64,000 nt of DNA from Actinomycetes bacterium (GTDB lineage: Bacteria; Actinomycetota; Thermoleophilia; Gaiellales; Gaiellaceae): NCBI GenBank assembly GCA_026708005.1, contig JAPOVR010000032.1:62001-126000 (forward strand), given 5' to 3'. Positions 1 to 9,445 of the stretch are shown one piece after another (the stretch's first letter is position 1; the number at the start of each line of letters is the position of its first letter). The position numbers were made by a program, and so were the translations under genes. The notes beneath the pieces were generated by a model, which was not told the DNA's origin, ran no database searches, and was given only the letters and a program-made list of their open reading frames with translations.

Positions 1-861
1 AAGTTCCTCGATGCCGAACGCGCAGAGCACGATCGTGCGGCGAGGCTCCAGCGCGCGCCAGCGCTCCGCCAGCTCCAGCAGGGTGGCGACGCCGGTGGCG
101 TTGTCGGCCGCGCCGGGCCCCTCAGCCTGCGTGTCGTAGTGCGCGCCGATCACAACCCGCTCGCGGGCAAGCTCGGTGCTGGGGATCTCCCCGATCACGT
201 TCGCCGAGCTCTGCTCGGCATAACGACCCCGATGCTCCACGCGCAGCCTCACCGGGCCGAGGCTGAGCAGGCTCAGGAGTCGTCGTGCAGCCTCTCGCTC
301 GATCGTCACGCCCGGCAGCGGTTGCACGCGCCCCTCCCATGGCGGCTCAAGGCCGCGCGGGTAGAACGCTGCCGGGAAGTGGCCGAGCAGGCCGTCGGCT
401 GCCTCGCTGATGTTGACGAGAGCTGCAATGCCTTTCTCGGCAAGCGCCGGCGCGACGAGCCAGGCAAACGACGCGTGTCCAACCACCACCTTGCCGCGCA
501 GGCTGACTCCGCGTCCCTCTGCCGCTGCCATCTCAGCGGGCCCGCAGGATCCGAGGTACACGGCCTCGCCCTCCGCAACCCCCTCCGCGCTGTATTGAAG
601 CGGGGCGGACGGGAGCACCATCTCCTCCCCGAGCACCGCGCAGGTTGTGCTCTCGGGCGCGTACCCGAGGAACGGAAACGCCTCCGCCCGAACGTTCGCA
701 AGCCCGGCGGCATCGAACTCCGCCTGCACGAGATCGCGACAACGCTGCTCGCCGGGGGTGCCGCCAAACCGATTGCCAAGGTCGGCCACTCGCTCGAGCC
801 GCTGCCAGAGCGAGGAACCGTCGAGACCGGGCATGTCGCGCAACGGAACGTCAGCGCCCAC
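1..861 (-). CDS. M28 family zinc aminopeptidase (3' end cut by window edge)
   Basis: Metallopeptidase of clan MH that would release N-terminal amino acids from peptides using two zinc ions. The 287 visible residues carry the first metal motif (AHYDT, His241 and Asp243), the bridging Asp in GAADNATG (about 253) and, at the edge, the catalytic Glu pair in GIEEL. Residues of roughly 90-200 look like the inserted PA domain typical of secreted or exopeptidase-type M28 enzymes, but I see no signal peptide. The GTG start at 861 is chosen because AGGAGG lies 5 bases upstream; an ATG at 834 is an alternative. The C-terminal third lies outside the window. It is divergent from the SDR at 993. Confidence 0.85.
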   Translation of the reverse strand, partial: MGADVPLRDMPGLDGSSLWQRLERVADLGNRFGGTPGEQRCRDLVQAEFDAAGLANVRAEAFPFLGYAPESTTCAVLGEEMVLPSAPLQYSAEGVAEGEAVYLGSCGPAEMAAAEGRGVSLRGKVVVGHASFAWLVAPALAEKGIAALVNISEAADGLLGHFPAAFYPRGLEPPWEGRVQPLPGVTIEREAARRLLSLLSLGPVRLRVEHRGRYAEQSSANVIGEIPSTELARERVVIGAHYDTQAEGPGAADNATGVATLLELAERWRALEPRRTIVLCAFGIEEL

Positions 862-992
862 AGTCGCCTCCTCGTCGCATGCGCGGTGAGCCTAGACGAT
901 CTCCGCGAGCGGGCGCCCGCGCCGAGACCCGGAACTGCCCACCGAGGAAGCCGGGCTTGCATCCAACGCCCTGCCTACGCGAGGATGCACGG

Positions 993-1760
993 GTGTCCAG
1001 CACGGTCGATGCGCCCGCTGTCGTCGTTACCGGAGCCGCCGGCGGGCTCGGAGGCGAGACCGTGCGCCTGCTGGCCTCTCGGGGGGTGCGCGTGCTCGCA
1101 GTTGACGTGAACGCACAGCAGCTCGATGCGTTGTCTGCGACGGTGGCGGAGCCAGCTGCGCTCGGGACCTACGAGGCCGATGTCTCACAGCCGCGGGAGG
1201 TGCGGGGATTCATCGACGAGGCCGTGCGACGCTTCGGCCGCCTCGACGCGCTCTTCAACAACGCGGCGATTCTCGGGCCGGCGGTGCCGATCGAAGAGTA
1301 CACGGAAGACGCCTTCGCACGTGTCCTGTCGGTCAACGTCCACGGCATCTGGCTCGCAATGAAGTACGGGTTACCTCATCTGAATAGGACGCGCGGCAGG
1401 ATCGTGAACACGTCGTCGATCGCGGGCATCAGCGGCTGGCGCAACCTGTCTGGATACACCGCGGCCAAGCACGCGGTCATCGGCCTCACGCGAGCCGCCG
1501 CCGTCGAGTACGCCGAGCACGGGGTGCAGGTGAACGCGCTCTGCCCGGGCTCGATGGACACGGCGATGCTCTGGGAGGGCGCCGAGGGGATCTCACCTGA
1601 CCGCGCGGAGGCACAGCGCACCCTCGAGAGCGCGGTGCCGCTGGGCCGCCTGGGCTCCCCGGCCGAGGTCGCGCAGGCCGCGGTATGGCTCCTCCTCGAC
1701 GCGCCGCCGTTCATGACGGGCGCGATCGTCCCTGTCGACGGCGGCCAGACCGCGAGCTAG
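993..1760 (+). CDS. SDR family NAD(P)-dependent oxidoreductase
   Basis: Classical short-chain dehydrogenase of 255 residues. It has the nucleotide motif TGAAGGLG at about residue 12, the NNAAILG motif, the catalytic Ser in NTSSIAG and the YTAAK Tyr/Lys pair, and it ends with the usual MTGAIVPVDGG. The acidic residue after the second strand (AVDVN) favours NAD(H). The GTG at 993 is preferred because the fold begins four to six residues later; the frame stays open further upstream but that stretch is not SDR-like. The substrate cannot be read from the sequence. It stands alone between the M28 peptidase and the deacylase gene. Confidence 0.85.
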   Translation: MSSTVDAPAVVVTGAAGGLGGETVRLLASRGVRVLAVDVNAQQLDALSATVAEPAALGTYEADVSQPREVRGFIDEAVRRFGRLDALFNNAAILGPAVPIEEYTEDAFARVLSVNVHGIWLAMKYGLPHLNRTRGRIVNTSSIAGISGWRNLSGYTAAKHAVIGLTRAAAVEYAEHGVQVNALCPGSMDTAMLWEGAEGISPDRAEAQRTLESAVPLGRLGSPAEVAQAAVWLLLDAPPFMTGAIVPVDGGQTAS

Positions 1761-1975
1761 CCGGCCCCGACGGACGGTGAGCGCACAGCCCGCACCGGCA
1801 AGCCCCGCCCCGGCATTGGCGAGCAGATGGATGAGCCCGAGCTCGCGGACGTGAACACTGCCGACGCACCGCCTTGCACAGCGCGCCTGACGCGGCGGCT
1901 CACAGCATCGTTAACGTGCGTGCTATCGACCGCCGTGGCCGACAGGATCCGGCCACGCTCGACGAGGTTCGTGCC

Positions 1976-3568
1976 GTGAGCGCAGATCTCATCTTCCGAA
2001 ACGCGACGGTCTACCCAGGCGAGGGGGCGCCGCGGCGAGCGGACGTCGCGGTCGCGGGCGGTTCGATCACGTCAGTCGATGCGGCCCTGCCGCAGACGGA
2101 GGCGGCCGAGGTTGTCGACGGCGAGGGGTTGATCCTCTGCCCGGGCTTCATCGACATGCACGCCCACTCGGCGCTGCGAACCCACGATGATCCGCTGCTC
2201 ACGCCGAAGATCCTGCAGGGCTATACCACCGAGCTGATCGGGCCGGACGGGCTCGCGCCGGCTCCGGTCGCCGCCGATCGGCGCGGCGAGCGGCAGGCCT
2301 ATCTCCGAGGCCTCGAAGGCGCAGGCCCCGAGCAGTGGTCGTGGTCGACGTTCGACGAGTACCTCGACTGGCTCGAGGGAACGCGGCCCGCTCTCACGCT
2401 GGTCCCGTCGATCGGGCACAACTCCGTTCGCGATCGGGTGATGGGCGGCGATCGCCGGGCACCCACCGCGACCGAGCTCGCGGCGATGCGCAAGGAGGTT
2501 CGGATCGGCCTCGAGAACGGCGCGCGCGCGCTCTCGTTCGGGCTCATCTACCTCCCTGGGACATACGCCGAGACAGACGAGCTGGTCGCGCTCGCGGAGG
2601 AGGCCGCGGCGTTCGGGGCACCGCTCGTGCCTCACATCCGCAACGAGGGAATCGCCGTTCTGGATGGGCTAGCCGAGATGATCGATGTCGCGCGCCGCTC
2701 CGTCGCTCCGCTGCACGTGTCGCACCTCAAGTCGCGAACGGACGAGGCGCTGATCGACGGCATGCTCAAGCTGCTCGAGGAGGCAAGCGCGGAGCTCTCG
2801 ATCAGCTTCGACCAGTACCCGTGGGGAGCCGGCAGCACCGTGCTCGCCGCGCTCCTGCCGCCGTGGGCTCAGGAAGGGGGCGCCTCGGGCACGCTCGCGC
2901 GCCTGCGCGACCGGGACGCCCGGGCTCGCATGGCCGAGGACATGCAGGTCGAGACGCCCGAGTTCGAGGGCATCTACGCGAGCCTCGGCCCCGATCGGGT
3001 CGTGATCGCCAACGCGGCACCGCCCAACGACGGCGTGGTCGGGCGCACGCTCTCGCAGATCGCCCTGGAGCGCGGCGTCGAAGGCTACACCGCAGCGTTC
3101 GACCTGCTGCTCGAGAGCGAGCTCGACATGACAATGATCTCCCACTACGCAACCGACGAGGCGGTGCGGAAGATCGCGGCGCACCCGCTCCAGCTCGTTG
3201 GCTCAGACGCGATCTTCGGCGCCAAGCCCCACCCTCGCCTCTACGCCACGACGCCGCGCTTCCTCGGCCGCTACGCGATCCAAGACGGTCTCGTGCCGGT
3301 CGAGGAGGCCGTCGCGCGGCTCACCGCCCGCGCCGCCGACCGCATCGGCCTCCCCGACCGCGGGCGCATCGCGCCGGGGAAGCGCGCCGACCTGGCGCTG
3401 CTCGATCCGACCCAGTTCAGGGACGAGGCGACGTTCGACGAGCCAGCGCAGAGCCCGCGCGGGCTGGCCGGCGTCTGGGTCGCCGGGCAGGCGGTCGTGC
3501 GCGACGGCCGCGTCACCGGCGCGCGCCCAGGCGGTGTCATCCGGACGCCGTTCCCCGGCTCAGGCTGA
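1976..3568 (+). CDS. N-acyl-D-amino-acid deacylase family amidohydrolase
   Basis: Member of the amidohydrolase superfamily related to D-aminoacylases, which hydrolyse N-acyl-D-amino acids to a carboxylate and a D-amino acid. Metal-binding HxH is seen in GFIDMHAHS (His62, His64). Further on are the VPHIRNEG and PLHVSHLKS His segments and the C-terminal Asp in GSDAIFG (Asp411), followed by the family pattern HPRLYATTPRFLG. The length of 530 residues is typical. The GTG at 1976 leaves the expected short N-terminal beta strand; the frame is open to 1874 but lacks a good ribosome site. It may act on D-amino acid conjugates from peptidoglycan or on related N-acyl compounds; which one is inference. 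Confidence 0.85.
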   Translation: MSADLIFRNATVYPGEGAPRRADVAVAGGSITSVDAALPQTEAAEVVDGEGLILCPGFIDMHAHSALRTHDDPLLTPKILQGYTTELIGPDGLAPAPVAADRRGERQAYLRGLEGAGPEQWSWSTFDEYLDWLEGTRPALTLVPSIGHNSVRDRVMGGDRRAPTATELAAMRKEVRIGLENGARALSFGLIYLPGTYAETDELVALAEEAAAFGAPLVPHIRNEGIAVLDGLAEMIDVARRSVAPLHVSHLKSRTDEALIDGMLKLLEEASAELSISFDQYPWGAGSTVLAALLPPWAQEGGASGTLARLRDRDARARMAEDMQVETPEFEGIYASLGPDRVVIANAAPPNDGVVGRTLSQIALERGVEGYTAAFDLLLESELDMTMISHYATDEAVRKIAAHPLQLVGSDAIFGAKPHPRLYATTPRFLGRYAIQDGLVPVEEAVARLTARAADRIGLPDRGRIAPGKRADLALLDPTQFRDEATFDEPAQSPRGLAGVWVAGQAVVRDGRVTGARPGGVIRTPFPGSG

Positions 3569-3612
3569 CAGGGCGGCCCTGGCGTGACGCATGGGCGGCT
3601 CCTTCGGCAGCG

Positions 3613-4755
3613 TCAGGTGATAGCCCCGGCGGCTCTGAGCCGGGCGATCTCGCCCTCGTCGAGACCCCAGTCGGCAAGCGCCTCGTCGGTCTGCTGGCCG
3701 GCATAGGGCGGCGGGCGGCCGACGGCGCCAGGCGTGCGGCTGAAGCGCGGTGCAGGCCCTGGTTGAACGAGCCCCTCCACCTCCACGAACGTCGTGCGGG
3801 CCGCGTTCTGCGGGTGGTCTGGGGCCTCGGCCATCGAAAGCACCGGCGCGAAGCACGCGTCCGAGCGCTCGAGCACGTCGCACCACTCCTGGCGTGTCCT
3901 CGTCCGGATGAGCTCCGCGAAGCGCTCCCGCATCCCAGGCCAGCTCGACCGATCCCAGCGCTCGGCCTCCGAGATCTCCTCGACACCTGTGAGGCGAACA
4001 AGCTCGGCGTAGAACTGCGGCTCAAGCGCGCCAATCGAGATGAACCGGCCGTCGGCCGTCTCGTACACGCCGTAGAACGGCGCGCCGCCGTCCAGCCGGT
4101 TGCTCCCGCGCTCGTCGACCCAAGAACCGTCTTCCCGCCATGCGTAGATGAGCGTCGAGAGGAGCGCCGACCCATCGACCATGGCAGCGTCAACGACCTG
4201 ACCCTGCCCTGAGCGGCCAGCCTCGAGCAGCGCGCACACAACCCCGAGGGCAAGCAGCATGCCGCCGCCACCGAAGTCGCCGATGAGGTTCAGCGGCGGC
4301 ACGGGCGCCCCCCCCCGCTCGCCAATCCCGTAGAGGACACCGGCAAGCGCGATGTAGTTGATGTCGTGGCCCGCGGCATGGGCATAGGGGCCCTCCTGGC
4401 CCCAGCCCGTCATACGGCCGTAGACGAGCCGCGGGTTGCGCGCCAGACACTCGCCCGGGCCAACGCCAAGCCTCTCGGTCACGCCGGGCCGGAACCCCTC
4501 GATCAGCGCCTCCGCGCGCTCAACGAGGCCGAGCATCGTGAGAACGCCCTCGGTGTTCTTCAGATCGACGACCGCCGAGCGCTTGCCCCGCCCCAGCAGA
4601 TCGCGCGAAGGCCCCTCGGGATTCGGATCGAAGGAGGCCGGCCGGTCAATACGAAGCACGTCCGCACCGAGATCCGCGAGGACCATCCCGGCAAAAGGTG
4701 CGGGGCCGATTCCCGCCAGCTCGAGTATCCGTACGGTCGCGAGTGGCCCAGCCAT
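3613..4755 (-). CDS. mcr: CaiB/BaiF family, alpha-methylacyl-CoA racemase-like
   Basis: Family III CoA-transferase fold protein of 380 residues, closest to 2-methylacyl-CoA racemases, which interconvert R and S 2-methylacyl-CoA by 1,1-proton transfer in branched fatty acid or sterol side-chain breakdown. The racemase residues known from the Mycobacterium enzyme (His126, Asp156, Glu241) have counterparts at His130 in AGHDINY, Asp160 in IGDFGG and Glu245 in GALEPQF, a constant offset of four. The ATG at 4755 begins MAGPLATVRILEL, the normal family N-terminus. It is convergent with the deacylase gene. A true CoA-transferase activity is less likely because the racemase His is kept. Confidence 0.88.
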   Translation of the reverse strand: MAGPLATVRILELAGIGPAPFAGMVLADLGADVLRIDRPASFDPNPEGPSRDLLGRGKRSAVVDLKNTEGVLTMLGLVERAEALIEGFRPGVTERLGVGPGECLARNPRLVYGRMTGWGQEGPYAHAAGHDINYIALAGVLYGIGERGGAPVPPLNLIGDFGGGGMLLALGVVCALLEAGRSGQGQVVDAAMVDGSALLSTLIYAWREDGSWVDERGSNRLDGGAPFYGVYETADGRFISIGALEPQFYAELVRLTGVEEISEAERWDRSSWPGMRERFAELIRTRTRQEWCDVLERSDACFAPVLSMAEAPDHPQNAARTTFVEVEGLVQPGPAPRFSRTPGAVGRPPPYAGQQTDEALADWGLDEGEIARLRAAGAIT

Positions 4756-5544
4756 CGTGCAGTCCGTCCCACCGGCGCCAGCGGCCGCAGGCGCCGGGGC
4801 ACGCACGATACCACGCCCTCATGCGCGCAGACCGTCGCGTGGACAGACGCCCGCGAGGCCACCTCGCACAGCGGCCGGCGGGAGCGGGCGCGGGCGCCCT
4901 TCGCCGGCTGACGTGCCAGGGCAGGAACAGCTGCCGGGACGCCGCGCAGCCGGCCGGCAACGATCGCCGGCGATTGCCCGGCCGGCTCCCGCCCAGCCAC
5001 TCCACGCTGACCCACACCTAACGAGCGCGCACAGTCGCGCGCAGAAGCCAGCCCGCTCTGCCAATGCGACCGCTCCGGGCCGATCCGCGCGCCTCCCTGC
5101 GGGGGCCCTGCAGGAAACAACGGCAGAGTTGTGTCACCTAGACGCGCCGTCAGTAGGGCACTCGGCCCTGCAGAAGTGGTGCATTTCCGTCGCATTTCTG
5201 TGACAACCCGTGACAAACCTACGCGCTTTTGTGGGCTACACCTACGCGCTTTTGTGGGCTACCCTCTCCCGGGTAGTGGGCGGGAGGCGGGCTGTCTCTT
5301 CACAACGTTCAAAACGGCCTCCGCTGCCGGCCACGACGGCACGCCCTGGCACCCCCACGCCCCCTCCCCGCTCAACCCCTCGGCGCGAGAGCCACACAGC
5401 CCCGCAGACAGCCCCGCGGCGCGAGCCGCGAGGGGACAGGCACCCGCGTGCCGCTCGACCTCCCGCGGCGACAGCCCCACGCCCCCCCGAGGCGAGCCGC
5501 CGTGACAGAAGCACCCCTACAGGGCAACGCGCTGGCTTGCCCAA
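4756..5544. other. Intergenic region without a supported gene
   Basis: About 790 bases between two minus-strand genes. Open frames exist but their translations are low-complexity Arg/Pro/Ala strings, as expected from GC-rich non-coding DNA. The stretch 5330-5520 is strongly C-rich on the plus strand. A short direct repeat lies at 5218-5263. I recognise no structural RNA here. Confidence 0.5.
5218..5263. repeat. Two-copy 23-bp tandem repeat
   Basis: Two head-to-tail copies, 5218-5240 and 5241-5263, identical except for the last base. Each contains the core GCGCTTTTGTGGGCTAC. It is noticeably less GC-rich than its surroundings and sits in a gene-free region. It could be a paired operator or a replication slippage product; nothing decides between these. 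Confidence 0.75.
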
Positions 5545-5979
5545 CTACACCGATACCGGCGGCGAACTGGCGAAGCAGTAGGAGTCCAGGACGAGGCTGT
5601 GCACAACCTCAAGCTCTCCCCGATCGCGCGGCGCGCAGACGAGCAGCCGGGTTGGCGGAATGCGCCCCTCGCGCGACCAGGGATGGAGCTCAGCCCACCC
5701 TGACTCGATCGCGGCGTCTGCCTCCTCCTCGGGAAGGCTCAGATGCAGGCTCTGGTCACGCTCGGGATGGAGATGCGCAAACTCGCGCCCGATCAGGAGC
5801 GCCTCCGGCGGGCCAACTGCCGCCGCCTCACTCAGCACCTGCGCTCGGGCGCCCAGAACCGAGATCCTGCTCGGCTCCTCGCTGACCTCGGGGAGGGCAA
5901 ACACGCGCTCGGCGAGCTCACGCCGGAGCGACGGATCGGTGGACTGCTGATCGAGCTGCTGCTGCGGGTTGCCAACCAA
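5545..5979 (-). CDS. DUF5519 (luciferase-domain) family protein
   Basis: Small protein of 144 residues. The middle carries GREFAHLHPERDQSLHL and the second half ESGWAELHPWSREG followed by VCAPRDRGELEVV, a pattern I recognise from the DUF5519 or luciferase-domain family, whose function is unknown. The start appears to be TTG at 5979; the ribosome site is weak, so the N-terminus is uncertain by a few residues. No signal peptide or membrane segment is visible. It lies downstream of the tRNA-His gene on the same strand, with no clear functional link. Confidence 0.7.
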   Translation of the reverse strand: MVGNPQQQLDQQSTDPSLRRELAERVFALPEVSEEPSRISVLGARAQVLSEAAAVGPPEALLIGREFAHLHPERDQSLHLSLPEEEADAAIESGWAELHPWSREGRIPPTRLLVCAPRDRGELEVVHSLVLDSYCFASSPPVSV

Positions 5980-6116
5980 GACCCGCAGCCACAGCCCAGC
6001 ACGGGCTTCGGACGTGCCGTACTCACCGCAACGCCCTCGACCCCGCCACGGCTAGCACAGACGCGGCCTACACCGCCGGCGATCGCGCAGCGAGATGCTG
6101 TGCGGGATCTCGCGAG

Positions 6117-6190
6117 GGTGACCGACGGGATTCGAACCCGCGACCACCGGGACCACAACCCGGGGCTCTACCAGCTGAGCTACGGCCACC
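6117..6190 (-). tRNA. tRNA-His (GTG anticodon)
   Basis: A full cloverleaf folds on the minus strand. The 7-bp acceptor stem is GTGGCCG with CGGTCAC (one G-U pair), the D arm is GCTC/GAGC, the anticodon stem CCGGG/CCCGG carries anticodon GTG, and the T arm has TTCGAAT. The extra G at position -1 and the discriminator C73, which pair and identify tRNA-His, are both encoded. CCA is not encoded. Confidence 0.97.
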
Positions 6191-6243
6191 GCGCGCTTCA
6201 ACGATAGCGCAGCGCAGGGATCGCAGACGCTTGCCGCCGCCGG

Positions 6244-6924
6244 TCAGAAGAGCGTGAGGGCGGGCTCGGCATCGCCGTTCAGAACGGCGAGATCGACTTC
6301 GACCCACCCGATCTCTCGCGACTCCGCGAGCGCTCGCGCCTGGGGCTTGACGAGGGACGCAGCGAGCACTCCGCGGCACCCTGCAAGCTCAGGGTCGATC
6401 CGAAGACGCTCCAGATAGCGGGTCAGCTGCTCGACGGCGTCGATCGTCCCAATGCGTTTCACCTCGACGGCAACCCACCGGCTGTCCTGGTCGCGGCACA
6501 TGAGGTCGACGGGACCGATGTCGGTTGGCCACTCCCGGCGCACGAGGCGAAGCCCTTCGGCACAGTGCCACGGCGCTGCCGCCAGCGCCTCCTGGAGATG
6601 GGCCTCGACGCCCTCCTTCTGGAGCCCGGCGGCCTCCGCCATCTCATGCTCGACATCGCTCAGAACCTCTGCGACGTCGATCTCGAGCTGCTCGTCGCCC
6701 TTGAGCTTGCGAACCACGATGCGCTCGATCGGGCTCCCCTCGACGTCGATCGCGGTCGGGGGCGTCATCCAGTTCAGCGGCTTGTAGCCGCCGCTGTCGG
6801 CGTGCACCATCACCGAGCCGTCCGACTTGAAGACAAGCAGGCGCAGCGCCTCCGACAGCACTGCGGACAGCCGACCGGTGTACCGCACCTCGCAGCGAGC
6901 GACGATCAGGCGCACGGCCGGCAA
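6244..6924 (-). CDS. nucS: Endonuclease NucS/EndoMS
   Basis: Mismatch-specific DNA endonuclease that replaces MutS/MutL repair in most Actinobacteria; it cuts both strands around G-T, G-G and T-T mismatches. The 226-residue protein has the N-terminal DNA-binding half (MPAVRLIVARCEV, YKPLNWM at about 48-54) and a C-terminal RecB-like nuclease domain with the active-site set Asp140 in GPVDLM, Glu154 and Lys156 in VAVEVKR. The extreme C-terminus is ALTLF, matching the short hydrophobic tail used to bind the beta sliding clamp. The TTG start at 6924 aligns with the mycobacterial N-terminus. Length and order are normal. Confidence 0.95.
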   Translation of the reverse strand: MPAVRLIVARCEVRYTGRLSAVLSEALRLLVFKSDGSVMVHADSGGYKPLNWMTPPTAIDVEGSPIERIVVRKLKGDEQLEIDVAEVLSDVEHEMAEAAGLQKEGVEAHLQEALAAAPWHCAEGLRLVRREWPTDIGPVDLMCRDQDSRWVAVEVKRIGTIDAVEQLTRYLERLRIDPELAGCRGVLAASLVKPQARALAESREIGWVEVDLAVLNGDAEPALTLF

Positions 6925-6975
6925 CCTACTGGCTCAAACGGACAGTGGTGAAGCTAGATACAGCGGATGACCACC

Positions 6976-7023
6976 TCACCCGCGGCGCCCCTGTCATGAT
7001 CACCCGCGGCGCCCCTGTCATGG
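6976..7023. repeat. Two-copy 24-bp tandem repeat
   Basis: Two direct copies, 6976-6999 and 7000-7023, differ only in the final base. Each contains CCCGCGGCGCCCCTGTCATG. They lie between the 5' end of nucS and the 3' end of the rhodanese gene, so they could affect nucS transcription or rhodanese termination; no hairpin with a T-run is seen. Confidence 0.8.
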
Positions 7024-7097
7024 TGCCGGGCGATCGAGCGGCGGGCCGACCGTCGGGGCCCTCCATCTCAGGCGCGATCGACGCTGACCGGGCCGAC

Positions 7098-7508
7098 CTA
7101 CCCGTCGCGGGGCTCGCGCCCGTCCGCGGTCTTGCTCACCGGGCCACCGGCCTCCAGCCAGCCACCGAACCCCTCTGCGATATGGCTGACCCGCTCGAGG
7201 CCCATGTCCTGAAGCGTCTTGGTCGCAAGCGCCGAGCGCCAACCGCTCGCGCAGTGCAGCACGAAGTGCTTCCCGGAGCCGAGGACCTCTTTGTAGTAGG
7301 GGCTCTCGGGGTCGACCCAGAACTCGAGCATGCCGCGAGGGGCGTGGTAAGACCCCGGGATGAAGCCGTCGCGCTGGCGCTCGCGAATGTCGCGAACGTC
7401 GACGATCTGCACGTCGGCGTCTCCGGCAAGCGGCAACGCCTCCTCGACCGAGAGCGAGCGCACCTCGGCGTTCGCCTCTGCCACGAGCTCCTTGACCGTC
7501 TTCCTCAC
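7098..7508 (-). CDS. Rhodanese-like sulfurtransferase domain protein
   Basis: Single rhodanese domain of 136 residues. It shows VQIVDVRDIRER and the active-site loop LHCASGWRS with Cys86, which would carry a persulfide. The GTG at 7508 is chosen because GGGAGGAG sits just upstream; an ATG at 7556 would add 16 residues but has no ribosome site. It is a cytoplasmic sulfur carrier or thiosulfate:acceptor transferase by family; the partner is unknown. It is divergent from the ahcY riboswitch region. Confidence 0.85.
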   Translation of the reverse strand: MRKTVKELVAEANAEVRSLSVEEALPLAGDADVQIVDVRDIRERQRDGFIPGSYHAPRGMLEFWVDPESPYYKEVLGSGKHFVLHCASGWRSALATKTLQDMGLERVSHIAEGFGGWLEAGGPVSKTADGREPRDG

Positions 7509-7719
7509 TCCGCTCCTCCCGTACTCAACCAACCCATGGTTAATGGACGAGACCATTGATGACGCAGACCGGAGCTCTCTGTCGAGTCGTTACCGGCTCC
7601 AGACAAACACGTCGGCTGTCGGCGCGCCATCGGCACTGTGGGCAGAGCACGGCTTCATGGATCGCCGAGCCTCGAAGCAGCGCCGGACGGCCACCACCGG
7701 GCGTCGCTATAGTCACTCG

Positions 7720-7810
7720 AGGCTTCGAGGAGCGTTGCGACGCGGGTGTTAGGCCTGCGCCAGGCTCGGAGCGCCCGGCCCAGCCGGATCGAAGAGAACA
7801 GCGCTCGTGA
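7720..7810 (+). promoter_or_regulatory. S-adenosylhomocysteine (SAH) riboswitch
   Basis: Upstream of ahcY lies the conserved SAH-riboswitch core CGAGGAGCGTTGCGAC and, 20 bases on, GCCAGGCTCGG. Stem P1 pairs TTCGAG (7724-7729) with CTCGGA (7765-7770). P2 pairs GCGGG (7742-7746) with CCTGC (7754-7758). The P4 pseudoknot-like stem pairs GAGCGTTG (7730-7737) with CAGCGCTC (7799-7806). SAH binding is known to raise expression of SAH-recycling genes. A possible -10 box TATAGT is at 7708-7713. The ahcY ribosome site follows at about 7824, consistent with translational control. Confidence 0.88.
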
Positions 7811-7837
7811 GATTCTTCCGCGAAAGGAGGCCTGATA

Positions 7838-9256
<1,419 letters not shown>

Positions 9257-9445
9257 CGGGGTTGGGCCTGGGCTGCGCTCGCCGGCGCGGCCGGTCTCGC
9301 CCGGGACACCGCGAGCCTCGGCAAGCAGCAGCTCTTCGCCCGCGTGCGGCCGCAGCCGAGGGTACTTCGCGTGAGGCGTTCACCCGACACGCCCGCCGGT
9401 ATAGGCGCCGGTATAGGGTTACCTCGGGCGAGACGAAGAAGACGG

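Noticed and set aside
2335-4212. Plus-strand frame of about 625 codons across the deacylase and racemase genes
   Set aside because: Arg-rich translation without domains, overlapping two well-supported genes in other frames.
5242-5544. Gly/Arg-rich minus-strand frame in the 4.8-5.5 kb gap
   Set aside because: Low-complexity translation typical of GC-rich non-coding sequence.
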